A stretch of 64,000 nt of DNA from UBA5189 sp040389445 (lineage in GTDB: Bacteria > Chloroflexota > Limnocylindria > Limnocylindrales > CSP1-4), in assembly GCA_040389445.1 (NCBI GenBank), contig JAZJZX010000002.1, forward strand, positions 186,001 through 250,000. Reading direction: 5' to 3'. The stretch's first letter is position 1, and every line of letters begins with the position of its first letter. The notes under the pieces are model-generated. The model saw only the letters and a program-made list of their open reading frames with translations. It had not been told where the DNA came from and did no database searches. Positions 57,601 through 64,000 of this stretch are shown piece by piece. Made by a program: the position numbers and the translations under genes.

Positions 57601-58397
57601 GGAAAGCCGAGGAAGACGACGCCGAGGAGCTGGTGCTCGTGCTCGCAGCCGTCGGCGAGCACTGGGCGGCCACCGTTCCGGCAACGCCGGCCCCGACGCC
57701 CGGCAAACTCGGCTCGCTGCGACGCCGCTATCACGAGCTCGGTGCCGCAAGCCCGTTCGCCCTGGACGAGTACGCGGCCGTGCGGTCTCGTCTGGCGTCG
57801 CTGGAGGATCAGCACAAGGATCTGCGGGCCGCGATCGACCAGACACGGGCGCTCATCGGCGAGCTCGACGGCATGATCTCGCACCAATTCCGGACCACGT
57901 TCGCGGCCCTGGAAACGGCCTTCGATCGACGGTTCCAGCAGCTCTTCGGCGGTGGGTTCGCCCGCCTCTCGCTGACCGATCCGACCGATCTCGCAGCCAC
58001 TGGAATCGACATCGTCGCCAGGCCTCCGGGCAAGAAGGCGCAGGCCCTCGCGATGCTGTCCGGGGGCGAGCGTGCCCTGACCGCGGTCGCGCTCCTGTTC
58101 GCCATGCTCGAGATTCGGCCCGTCCCGTTCTGTGTGCTCGATGAGGTGGACGCCGCGCTCGACGAGGCAAACGTCGGACGATTCACGTCGGCGCTCCGGG
58201 AGCTCGCGGAGACAACGCAGTTCGTCGTCATCACCCACAACCGCGGAACCATCGAGATTGCCGATGCCCTGTACGGCGTGACGGTCGGTGACGATTCGGT
58301 GTCACGCGTGATCAGCCTGCGCCTCGATGAGGCAACCGAACTGGCGGACCGCGGACGGACGGCCGTCGCCGTGGGCCCGGGCCCGGACGCCGAATGA
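54693..58397 (+). CDS. smc: Chromosome segregation protein SMC
   Basis: 1234 residues. N-terminal ATPase head LQGFKSFAERTLVTF and Walker A VVGPNGSGKSNLADALRWALGE; Q-loop in FLFIGQGMVDQ; two long Ala/Glu/Arg coiled coils; central hinge about residues 500-640; C-terminal head with signature LSGGERALTAVALLFA, Walker B FCVLDEVDAALDEANV and D-loop. It condenses and segregates the chromosome with ScpAB (not in this window). GTG 54693 overlaps rnc; the stop overlaps ftsY (ATGA). Confidence 0.97.
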   Translation: MTAPARLLSVRLQGFKSFAERTLVTFGPGISAVVGPNGSGKSNLADALRWALGEQGRALRSRKSEDVIWAGSDRRSAVGMADVQLTLDNADAMLSVDFAVVELGRRLYRSGENEYLLNRQRVRLRDLVDLLDAAHLAENAFLFIGQGMVDQALALRPEERRPLFEEVAGVRRHERRRRRAEEQLAESEANLARIEDIVAELRPQVRRLAAQAEQATSRQSAGDDLLDALLASAHVRWHEAAAQIAAATEALAGGRGEIDAALDQLTLLEAASAAAAAALDERARTGQELRRAAEEARTNLTSLQLEEGRQQAERSALNRDRERLEQERAVAEADLVVQQRRLAIPIPERDLALEGSLAEAERDLAAGLAELAHLQGVDRAHDADDAALRRASAARAAEAEQAQRRLAEAERRVKEERVRADDAAGRVKAADQAHAETARHLASASAAEAAATAARQTAAERWEQADAAARTALNRSAAAAIELAGAQARVEGTAAAIEDDRSSGFAARMRERGARRLDDGLVVDPGLRAAIDAALAGSGRAYLTTRDGLREHLQERGLAVVVDGISVGGSARTAPRDGSPEAELAIRLAALGGGYLRDALRRDAAGAAGRLLARAVWTPDLDGALELQAWLPAGWVAVPRDGSAVVGEVTVRLGAADGTLERRAHHERALEELRSAEQLAEASKAAATAAVANQTAARAALDEARAAESASAGERRRAEETERLAARRLESLVREAAWQTAQLQRLEAEAERARAAMPESQPLATPSNDGPTREAIATWGSRVTELRTRRDRLAAQAAQLEAARRDVERSRATAEASLALDESRIASADRAIVAMADRERALDSATAGLASRLAQAVAREAEARAAVVALTAADSEERARLGAAEREAAVARDRLRAAEDMARAAERRDLEARLGLESLREQLLAELAGLGPLSLSHLAAIASGAHGPDRSIDRLPPAPTGDGVDQARTGKAEEDDAEELVLVLAAVGEHWAATVPATPAPTPGKLGSLRRRYHELGAASPFALDEYAAVRSRLASLEDQHKDLRAAIDQTRALIGELDGMISHQFRTTFAALETAFDRRFQQLFGGGFARLSLTDPTDLAATGIDIVARPPGKKAQALAMLSGGERALTAVALLFAMLEIRPVPFCVLDEVDAALDEANVGRFTSALRELAETTQFVVITHNRGTIEIADALYGVTVGDDSVSRVISLRLDEATELADRGRTAVAVGPGPDAE

Positions 58398-59329
58398 CGC
58401 CGGAACCACCCAGCGCGTCGGCCGGCGCGCCGGATCTCGAAGCGGGCCTGACCCGCTCGCGAGGTGGGTTCATGGCCCGACTTCGCGGACTGTTCGGTGC
58501 GTCGTCGTTTTCTGAAGAGGCGTGGACCGTGGCCGAGGAGGCGCTGATCGGCGGGGATCTTGGTGCGGCACTCGCGGGCCGGGTCATCGCGACGGCGCGC
58601 GGCCTTCGTGAGGCGGAGTCCGCTGGCGCCGCGATCCGCTCCGCGCTCGGGGGCCTGCTGATCCCGCGGGATTCACCGTGGGACCTTGATCGGTCGCTAC
58701 CCGGCCATCCGGCGGTCGTGCTTGTCGTGGGCGTGAACGGGACCGGCAAGACGACGACGGTCGGAAAGCTTGCGATGCGGGAGACGGCCGCCGGACGGCG
58801 CGTGGTCCTGGCCGCTGCCGACACCTTCAGGGCCGCGGCCGCCGACCAGCTCCGGATCTGGGCCGAGCGGTCACACGCCGACCTCGTTGCCCACGCCCCG
58901 GGAGCCGATCCCGGTGCCGTGGTGTTCGACGCGCTCGATGCGGGGATCGCTCGCGGAGCCGACACCGTCATCGTCGACACCGCCGGGCGGCTGCATACGA
59001 AGACCAACCTCATGGACGAGCTGGCAAAGATCCGCCGGATCATTGACCGGCGTCTGCCCGGTGCAAGGCCGGAGATCCTGTTCGTCCTCGATGCGACGAC
59101 CGGCCAGAACGGTCTTGCACAGGCGGCGGCCTTTCACCGCGCGGTCGGCCTGACCGGGGTCGTGCTCACCAAGCTGGATTCCACCTCGCGTGGCGGGATC
59201 GTCTTCGCGATCGAGGACGAACTCCGCATTCCCGTGCGCTATGTCGGGGTGGGGGAGGGTCCGCTCGATCTCCTGCCTTTCGAGCCCGAGGCGTTCGTCT
59301 CCGCGCTCTACGGGTCTCCCGGAGCGTGA
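58394..59329 (+). CDS. ftsY: Signal recognition particle receptor FtsY
   Basis: 311 residues, with a short N-terminal region instead of the long acidic A domain. NG domain: helical N region (EEAWTVAEEALIGGDLG), P-loop GVNGTGKTTTVGKLA, AADTFRAAAADQL, VDTAGRLHTKTNLMDEL, LDATTGQNGL and TKLDSTSRGG. It docks Ffh-ribosome complexes at the membrane. ATG 58394 overlaps smc; the stop overlaps the next gene by GTGA. Confidence 0.97.
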   Translation: MTPEPPSASAGAPDLEAGLTRSRGGFMARLRGLFGASSFSEEAWTVAEEALIGGDLGAALAGRVIATARGLREAESAGAAIRSALGGLLIPRDSPWDLDRSLPGHPAVVLVVGVNGTGKTTTVGKLAMRETAAGRRVVLAAADTFRAAAADQLRIWAERSHADLVAHAPGADPGAVVFDALDAGIARGADTVIVDTAGRLHTKTNLMDELAKIRRIIDRRLPGARPEILFVLDATTGQNGLAQAAAFHRAVGLTGVVLTKLDSTSRGGIVFAIEDELRIPVRYVGVGEGPLDLLPFEPEAFVSALYGSPGA

Positions 59330-60267
59330 CCGGCCGCCGGCAGTCCGGCCGCCGGCAGTCCGGCCGCCGCCCGGTCCGCCTCGCCGCTCTGGTCGTCGTG
59401 GCCGCTGTCGTCGGCGGTGGATGCGGGGCCGAGGCAACCGCCCAGCCCACGGTCGCCGTTTCCGGGACGCCCTTGCCGACGCCGGTCACAACCACCTATC
59501 CACTCGGTGCCAGGGCCTGGTATGCCGGTCTGGTCATCTACCTGGATTCGGCGCTGTCCGTCATCGATGCGGGAGGCGGGTACGTCACGGTTGACATCCG
59601 GCTGGAAAATCCCGGCGAGGACCTGGCCAGCCTGGGCGTGCCGATTCTTCTCGCGTCCGGGGGAACGGCCGTGGAGCCGGTGCGCGGGACGATCGTGCCG
59701 GACGTCCCTGGGGGCTCGTCCGTCGGGACGACGATCCAGTTCGACGTCAACGGTGCCTTTGAGCTCGCACGCTCGGCCATTCGGATCGGTCGGGCCGCCG
59801 AGCATGTCGTCGTCGTGCCCCTCGTCGCGGGCAGTCAGGATCGGGTCACGCTCGACCCGCTGGCTCTCTCCCTTTCCGGTTCGGCCAGCGCGGGTGCGCT
59901 CGCCGTCACCTTGACCGGCGGCGAGTTGCGGGCCGACCTGCCGGACTGGGGTCTCGAGCTGGCCCGCGGCACCCTGGCCCTCACCGTGAACTACACGGCA
60001 CGGTACAAGGGCGATTTTGTCGGCGGGTTTGCGTTCACCGGAGCGAACATCGGCCTGCGCCTGCCCGACGGCACCGTCATCGCAGCTCGTCCCGACGGTC
60101 ACAGTCAGTCGGTGGCAGTTCTGGAGCCCGCGAAGTCGGTCCCGAATCTGCTCGCCCGGTTCGACGTGCCGGCGCCAGGCTCCGGCACCTACGCCCTGAT
60201 CGTCAAGGATGGATCCAGCTCGGCAGCCATTCCGTTCACCGTCGATGGGGTGGGCCCGGGCGGTTGA
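59326..60267 (+). CDS. Hypothetical exported protein, possible lipoprotein
   Basis: 313 residues. The N-terminus carries an Arg-rich RRQSG repeat, then a hydrophobic segment LAALVVVAAVVGGGC ending at Cys33, a weak lipobox (GGGC). The rest is predicted beta-rich: YVTVDIRLENPGEDLASLGV, VTLDPLALSLSGSAS, GTLALTVNYTARYKGDF and GLRLPDGTVIAAR suggest an immunoglobulin-like surface domain; no family recognised. GTG 59326 overlaps ftsY, so an envelope protein is coupled to SRP receptor synthesis. If it is a lipoprotein, lspA in this window would process it. Confidence 0.65.
   Translation: MTGRRQSGRRQSGRRPVRLAALVVVAAVVGGGCGAEATAQPTVAVSGTPLPTPVTTTYPLGARAWYAGLVIYLDSALSVIDAGGGYVTVDIRLENPGEDLASLGVPILLASGGTAVEPVRGTIVPDVPGGSSVGTTIQFDVNGAFELARSAIRIGRAAEHVVVVPLVAGSQDRVTLDPLALSLSGSASAGALAVTLTGGELRADLPDWGLELARGTLALTVNYTARYKGDFVGGFAFTGANIGLRLPDGTVIAARPDGHSQSVAVLEPAKSVPNLLARFDVPAPGSGTYALIVKDGSSSAAIPFTVDGVGPGG
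59330..59369 (+). repeat. 15-bp tandem repeat encoding GRRQS at the lipoprotein N-terminus
   Basis: CCGGCCGCCGGCAGT is repeated about 2.6 times immediately after the start codon; the period is five codons (GRRQS), adding positive charges ahead of the signal segment. Confidence 0.85.
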
Positions 60268-60272
60268 TGCGC

Positions 60273-60278
60273 TACACT
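60273..60278 (+). promoter_or_regulatory. -10 box TACACT of ffh
   Basis: GCGCTACACT begins just after the upstream stop codon, about 95 bases before the ffh start. The leader contains a GC palindrome (CCGGCGCGGCGCCGG) shortly before AGGAG. No SRP RNA-like tetraloop segment is present in it. Confidence 0.45.
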
Positions 60279-60373
60279 CGGCGTACCCCGGTGTCGCCAG
60301 AATCCGCGCACCAACCGGCCCGCCGTCCGGCGCGGCGCCGGCACCGAGATCGATCAGGAGACCTGTCCGACCC

Positions 60374-61702
60374 GTGTTCGATGCCCTGAGCGATCGCCTC
60401 CGGCAGACGCTGGCGACGCTGACCGGCCGCGGCCGTATCGCTGAAGCCGACGTGGATATCGCGATGCGCGAGATCCGGCTGACGCTGCTCGAGGCGGACG
60501 TGAACTTCCGGGTCGTCAAGGACTTCATCGCCCGGGTCCGGGAGCAGGCCGTCGGAGCGGACATCCTCGCCAGCCTGTCGGCGGGCCAGCAGGTGGTCAA
60601 GATCGTCCACGACGAGCTGGTCCGGCTCCTCGGAGTCGGCGACCGGACATTCCACCTGCAGGGCAACCCCGCGGTCGTTGTCCTGGTTGGCTTGCAGGGC
60701 TCCGGCAAGACGACCTCGGCTGCCAAGCTGGCGCGTCACGTGGTCAGGCAGGGTCGACGGCCCATCCTCGTCGCGGCGGACCCGTATCGCCCGGCTGCCG
60801 GGGACCAGCTCGAGACGCTCGGGCGAGCGCTGGACATCCCGGTCCATCGAGCCCAGGTCGGAACTTCCGTGGTGGATATGGCTCGCGGCGGCGTCGAGGC
60901 GGCTCGACGCCTGGTTCGAGACACGGTGATCATCGACACCGCGGGGCGGCTGTCGATCGACGATGTCCTGATGGCTGAGATCGTCGCCGTCAATGGAGCC
61001 GTCCATCCGATCGAAACCTTGCTCGTCGTGGATGCGATGACGGGCCAGGAGTCGGTGACCGTCGCGCAGGCATTCGCGGCCGCGGTCCCGGTCACCGGGC
61101 TCGTGCTGACCAAGGTCGACGGCGATGCGCGCGGTGGTGCCGCCCTGTCGATCGCGTCGGTGACCGGCATCCCGGTCAAGTTCCTCGGGACCGGCGAGAA
61201 ATCGGACGCCCTCGAGGTGTTCCACCCAGATCGGCTGGCCGGACGCATTCTCGGCATGGGCGACGTGATGACCCTGGTGGAGCGGGCCCAGGAAGTCGTC
61301 GACGTCCAGGCGGCGCAGAAACTCGAGGCGAAGATCCGGAAGGCGGAATTCACCCTCGAGGACATGCTCGAACAGCTCCAGCAGGTCCAGAAGATGGGGC
61401 CCATCGGCCAGCTGATGTCGATGGTGCCGGGCATGGGCGGGATGGCGAAGGAAGCGCAGGCCGCCGTCGATCGCGGCGAGATGCGCCGGACCGAGGCCAT
61501 CATCCGGTCGATGACGTCGCGCGAGCGGCGAGATCCCGGGATCCTGAACGCATCGCGGCGACGCCGCATCGCGTCGGGTTCCGGGACGACGCTGCCCGAC
61601 GTCAACCGCCTCATGAAGCAGTTCGCGGATATGCAGAAGATGATGAAGCAGCTGTCGGGGATGCAGCGCAAGGGCCTGTCCGGCATGGTGGGTCGGAGGT
61701 AG
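60374..61702 (+). CDS. ffh: Signal recognition particle protein Ffh (SRP54)
   Basis: 442 residues. MFDALSDRLRQTLATL start, N domain, P-loop VGLQGSGKTTSAAKLA, AADPYRPAAGDQL, IDTAGRLSIDD, TKVDGDARGGAALS, then the Met-rich M domain (QVQKMGPIGQLMSMVPGMGGM, FADMQKMMKQLSGMQRK) that binds SRP RNA and signal sequences. GTG 60374 is used because it gives the family N-terminus; AGGAG lies about 13 bases upstream. Confidence 0.97.
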   Translation: MFDALSDRLRQTLATLTGRGRIAEADVDIAMREIRLTLLEADVNFRVVKDFIARVREQAVGADILASLSAGQQVVKIVHDELVRLLGVGDRTFHLQGNPAVVVLVGLQGSGKTTSAAKLARHVVRQGRRPILVAADPYRPAAGDQLETLGRALDIPVHRAQVGTSVVDMARGGVEAARRLVRDTVIIDTAGRLSIDDVLMAEIVAVNGAVHPIETLLVVDAMTGQESVTVAQAFAAAVPVTGLVLTKVDGDARGGAALSIASVTGIPVKFLGTGEKSDALEVFHPDRLAGRILGMGDVMTLVERAQEVVDVQAAQKLEAKIRKAEFTLEDMLEQLQQVQKMGPIGQLMSMVPGMGGMAKEAQAAVDRGEMRRTEAIIRSMTSRERRDPGILNASRRRRIASGSGTTLPDVNRLMKQFADMQKMMKQLSGMQRKGLSGMVGRR

Positions 61703-61704
61703 GC

Positions 61705-63480
61705 ATGGACGAACTCGATCCCCGCGACGGCGAGCAGATCCCCAAGTTCGCCGAGCCCGAGCCCGAGCCCGCGCCCGCGCCCGCGCCCGTGAACCCCGAA
61801 CGCCCCGCGGTCACATCGCCGGTTGGTCGGCCCAGCCGAACCAGGTGGGCCGTCGGCGGGCTCGTGGCCGTGCTCTCGATCGTCGGAGCCGTCGCGGCGG
61901 CCGTGATCCTGGGCGCCCGGCCCTTGCCCGAGGCGCTGCGCTACCTGCCTGCCGACAGCCGCGTCGTGATCGAGTTGCGGCCCGACCTGCCCGGCGATCA
62001 GCGCCAGAACCTGGGGAACCTCCTCGCGAACTTCCCGGGCTTTGCCGATCAGTCGACGCTCGGCGCCAAGCTCGACGAGACCTTCGACCGGATCGTGTCC
62101 CAGGCGTCGAACGGATCGGTCGACTACGCGACCCGGGTCAAGCCACTCCTGGCGGGACCGCTCGTTGCCGCGCTGGGGGCGGACGGCCTGTCCCGGTTGA
62201 CCGACGGCGGACGGGGGGTGCGCGGGCTGCTGGTCGCGACCACCGACGGATCGGCTTCATGCGAGGTCGTGTTCGGGTCGACCTCGGCTCTTGAAACGCA
62301 CCGCGATGTGCAGATCCGCGCCATCGGCAACGATCTCGCCTGCGCAGTCGATGGTCGCTTCCTTCTGGCCGGCGATGCGGACAGTATCCGCTCGGGCATC
62401 GACGCCCACATCGATCGCACGGGTGTCGATACGAATGCCCGGTTCAAGGCGGCATATGAGCGTCTCGATGGTGAGCAGATCGGGCTGGTCTTCGTCGACG
62501 GCACGGCGCTGGCCGAGGTCCTCAAGGGCCTCGGACCGTCCGCCGGGTTTGATTCGGCGCTTGCCCCCCACGTCGCGGACTGGATGGTCGTGGGTCTGCG
62601 GGTCGTGGACGACGCGATCCAGGTCGAGCTGCAGGCGGCGCCCGTCCCCGAGACGGAGATCAGCGGTTCGGTTCCGACGGATCCGCCGCCGGCCCGAAGT
62701 CGATTCGCACCCGTGCTGCCGGCCGACACGTTGGGCTTCGTCGAGGCGCACGGCATGGGCGCAAATCTGCAGCGTGCACTGGGAGTCCTCAAGGCCGACG
62801 GGAAGCAGGCCGATCTGGTCGGCCAGATCGAGCAGGCCCTCTCGGCCGTCGGCGGAATCCAGAATGTCGCTTCGTGGATCGAAGACCTGGGTGTGGCCGC
62901 GATTCCGGTCGGCGATTCCGTCGGCGGGGTCGTGCTGATCCGGGGGACGGACGCAGCTGCCGTGTCGAGCCGCGTCACCCAGCTCCGCAACCTCCTGATC
63001 CTTGCATCGACGGGCACGGACATCACGGTTCGCGACACGGATCACGATGGTGTCACCATCACCAGGGTCGACCTCGGCGATCTCGAATCGTTGCTGTCCG
63101 GACTCGGCGTGGACCCCGGTGTCACCGGTTCGGGCGCCCGTTTCGCCTTCTCGCTCGCGATGCGGGGCGACGTCCTGCTGGTGGGCGTCGGGGAGGGAGT
63201 CATCGAACGGGTGCTCGACACGACGAGTGGTTCGAGCCTGAGCGCCAGCGCGACCTATCGGCGCGTGATCGAGCTGGCCGGCAGCCCGAACGACGCCGAG
63301 GTCTTCGTGGCGATCGACGGTCTGCTGCGGTGGGTCGAATCCAGCCTCCCATCCGCGCTCGACGGCAACGACTGGACCACGGAGCTCAAGCCGTATGTCG
63401 AGCATTTCGCCGGCTTCGGCGCATCCACACTCACCACCGAGACCGGCGGCAGAAGCCGGCTCGTGATCACCGTCAAGTAA
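61705..63480 (+). CDS. DUF3352 domain membrane-anchored protein
   Basis: 591 residues. An N-terminal acidic/Pro stretch (EPEPEPAPAPAPV), one membrane helix (about 47-70, WAVGGLVAVLSIVGAVAAAVI), then a large extracytoplasmic region resembling DUF3352: LRYLPADSRVVIELRPDLPGD, duplicated in the second half as VLPADTLGFVEAHGMG, with long predicted beta/alpha repeats. Function unknown. It begins two bases after ffh and lies before rpsP, so it is probably cotranscribed with ffh. Confidence 0.75.
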   Translation: MDELDPRDGEQIPKFAEPEPEPAPAPAPVNPERPAVTSPVGRPSRTRWAVGGLVAVLSIVGAVAAAVILGARPLPEALRYLPADSRVVIELRPDLPGDQRQNLGNLLANFPGFADQSTLGAKLDETFDRIVSQASNGSVDYATRVKPLLAGPLVAALGADGLSRLTDGGRGVRGLLVATTDGSASCEVVFGSTSALETHRDVQIRAIGNDLACAVDGRFLLAGDADSIRSGIDAHIDRTGVDTNARFKAAYERLDGEQIGLVFVDGTALAEVLKGLGPSAGFDSALAPHVADWMVVGLRVVDDAIQVELQAAPVPETEISGSVPTDPPPARSRFAPVLPADTLGFVEAHGMGANLQRALGVLKADGKQADLVGQIEQALSAVGGIQNVASWIEDLGVAAIPVGDSVGGVVLIRGTDAAAVSSRVTQLRNLLILASTGTDITVRDTDHDGVTITRVDLGDLESLLSGLGVDPGVTGSGARFAFSLAMRGDVLLVGVGEGVIERVLDTTSGSSLSASATYRRVIELAGSPNDAEVFVAIDGLLRWVESSLPSALDGNDWTTELKPYVEHFAGFGASTLTTETGGRSRLVITVK

Positions 63481-63484
63481 GCTA

Positions 63485-63504
63485 CCGGGCCGGCACTGGC
63501 CCGG
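63485..63504 (+). terminator. 7-bp GC hairpin between the DUF3352 gene and rpsP
   Basis: CCGGGCC (63485-63491) pairs with GGCCCGG (63498-63504) around GGCACT, directly after the DUF3352 stop and just before the rpsP AGGAGG. Without a T-run it may be an attenuator or leader structure rather than a terminator. Confidence 0.4.
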
Positions 63505-63528
63505 AACGACAGGAGGAACCCGCCCCAT

Positions 63529-63783
63529 ATGGCCGTACGCATTCGACTGACGCGCGTCGGCGCGACGAAGGCACCGACGTACCGCGTCGTCGTTGCCGAT
63601 TCGCGCAGCGCTCGAGACAGCCGCTCGATCGAGACGATCGGGCACTACAACCCCTTGACCGAGCCCGCCGAGATCGTGATCGACGGGGACAAGGCCAGGT
63701 CCTGGCTTGCCAAGGGTGCCCAGCCCTCAGAAACCGTTGCCCGGCTCCTTCGGGTTGCCGGCATCGTGACCGCCGGAAAGTAG
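63529..63783 (+). CDS. rpsP: 30S ribosomal protein bS16
   Basis: 84 residues: VRIRLTRVGATKAPTYRVVVADSRSARDSRSIE in pieces, IGHYNPLTEP and GAQPSETVARLLRVAG, all conserved. AGGAGG precedes the ATG. Order ffh-(DUF3352)-rpsP-khpA matches the ffh-rpsP-ylqC order of Bacillus apart from the insertion. Confidence 0.97.
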   Translation: MAVRIRLTRVGATKAPTYRVVVADSRSARDSRSIETIGHYNPLTEPAEIVIDGDKARSWLAKGAQPSETVARLLRVAGIVTAGK

Positions 63784-63790
63784 GCAGGCG

Positions 63791-64000
63791 ATGGCAGCAC
63801 GCGAACTCGTGGAATACGTCGCAAAGACGCTCGTCGATGATCCGGCTTCCGTCACCGTGACCGAAGTCGAGGACGCCGAAGGAACCGTGATCGAACTGCA
63901 TGTCGCCGAAGAGGACATGGGCAAGGTCATCGGTCGCAACGGCAGCGTCGCGAAGGCGCTTCGTACCCTGTTGAAGGTCACCGCGGCCCGCGACGGCGGA
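63791..64000 (+). CDS. khpA: KH-domain RNA-binding protein KhpA (3' end outside window)
   Basis: Open from ATG 63791 to the end of the window (70 codons). MAARELVEYVAKTLVDDP start, VIELHVAEEDMGKVIGRNG (GxxG loop as IGRNG) and VAKALRTLLKV form the single KH domain. KhpA with KhpB binds many RNAs in Gram-positives. It follows rpsP by seven bases; rimM and trmD would be expected next. Confidence 0.93.
   Translation, partial: MAARELVEYVAKTLVDDPASVTVTEVEDAEGTVIELHVAEEDMGKVIGRNGSVAKALRTLLKVTAARDGG

Noticed and set aside
54150..58238. Very long open frame (over 1300 codons) on the minus strand opposite smc
   Set aside because: It mirrors the smc coding frame in a GC-rich sequence; its translation is low-complexity Arg/Gly/Pro and has no domain, whereas the plus strand encodes an intact SMC.
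60279..60373. SRP RNA (ffs) in the ffh leader
   Set aside because: The leader has a GC palindrome but none of the conserved asymmetric-loop and GGAA tetraloop sequence.

Overview
The window is a compact, very GC-rich (visibly about two-thirds G+C) bacterial chromosome segment, almost entirely coding. It carries about 59 protein genes, eight tRNA genes and short intergenic gaps; no stretch over 300 bases lacks a gene. Gene content suggests a single-membrane (monoderm) bacterium: SecDF-type SecF, LytR-CpsA-Psr ligase, RapZ-YvcK-WhiA, two Asp23 proteins, FakA-like DAK protein, and no LPS or outer-membrane genes. Together with family sequences such as DUF3352, a membrane-anchored YvcK and type-2 OMP decarboxylase, my best inference is Chloroflexota, possibly the Limnocylindria lineage; this assignment is inference, not shown by any marker.

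Layout. 1-12.3 kb: 3' part of secF, recJ, a TolB-like propeller, pyrF, tatA, tatC, rapZ-yvcK-whiA, tpiA-gpmI, secG. 12.3-17.9 kb: an orphan solute-binding protein, tRNA-Leu(CAG), Leu(GAG), Val(TAC), lemA-htpX, tRNA-Phe, Gly, Gln, Cys, two small membrane proteins and tRNA-Leu(TAA). 18-20.5 kb: a minus-strand TadZ/CpaE-like ATPase divergent from rpsF-ssb-rpsR. 20.5-25.7 kb: a TauE/SafE-DUF1634-CaCA transporter operon, an ilvE-type aminotransferase and a membrane glycosyltransferase. 25.7-27.6 kb: minus-strand LCP protein.

27.6-64 kb, all plus except rpmB: ileS-lspA-rluD-gmk-priA-(coiled coil)-def-fmt-(Mo hydroxylase)-rlmN-rpe-(PAP2)-dtd / rpmB / asp23-fakA-recG-rsmD-coaD-(coiled coil)-yceD-rpmF-plsX-asp23-nusB-acpP-rnc-smc-ftsY-(lipoprotein)-ffh-(DUF3352)-rpsP-khpA. 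From memory, this matches the order of the Bacillus subtilis gmk/priA...trmD region and the ileS-lspA-ylyB, ylbH-coaD-ylbN-rpmF and yqhY-nusB clusters. Neighbouring genes commonly overlap by 1-8 bases (ATGA, GTGA, TGATG), so most blocks read as translationally coupled operons joining translation, the SRP pathway, lipid synthesis and chromosome maintenance.

The most informative unusual signals are: an orphan molybdenum-hydroxylase large subunit coupled to fmt where Firmicutes have rsmB; a ribulose-phosphate epimerase with a ~115-residue unrecognised C-terminal domain; a SecF with a ~75-residue Pro/Ser/Thr insertion; a recurrent TGnnAnnnT extended -10 motif, with several genes whose start codon lies 6-8 bases after the -10 (apparently leaderless); palindromic overlapping divergent promoters; and a likely CTG start. 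No CRISPR array, transposase, integrase, prophage, defence or biosynthetic cluster was seen.
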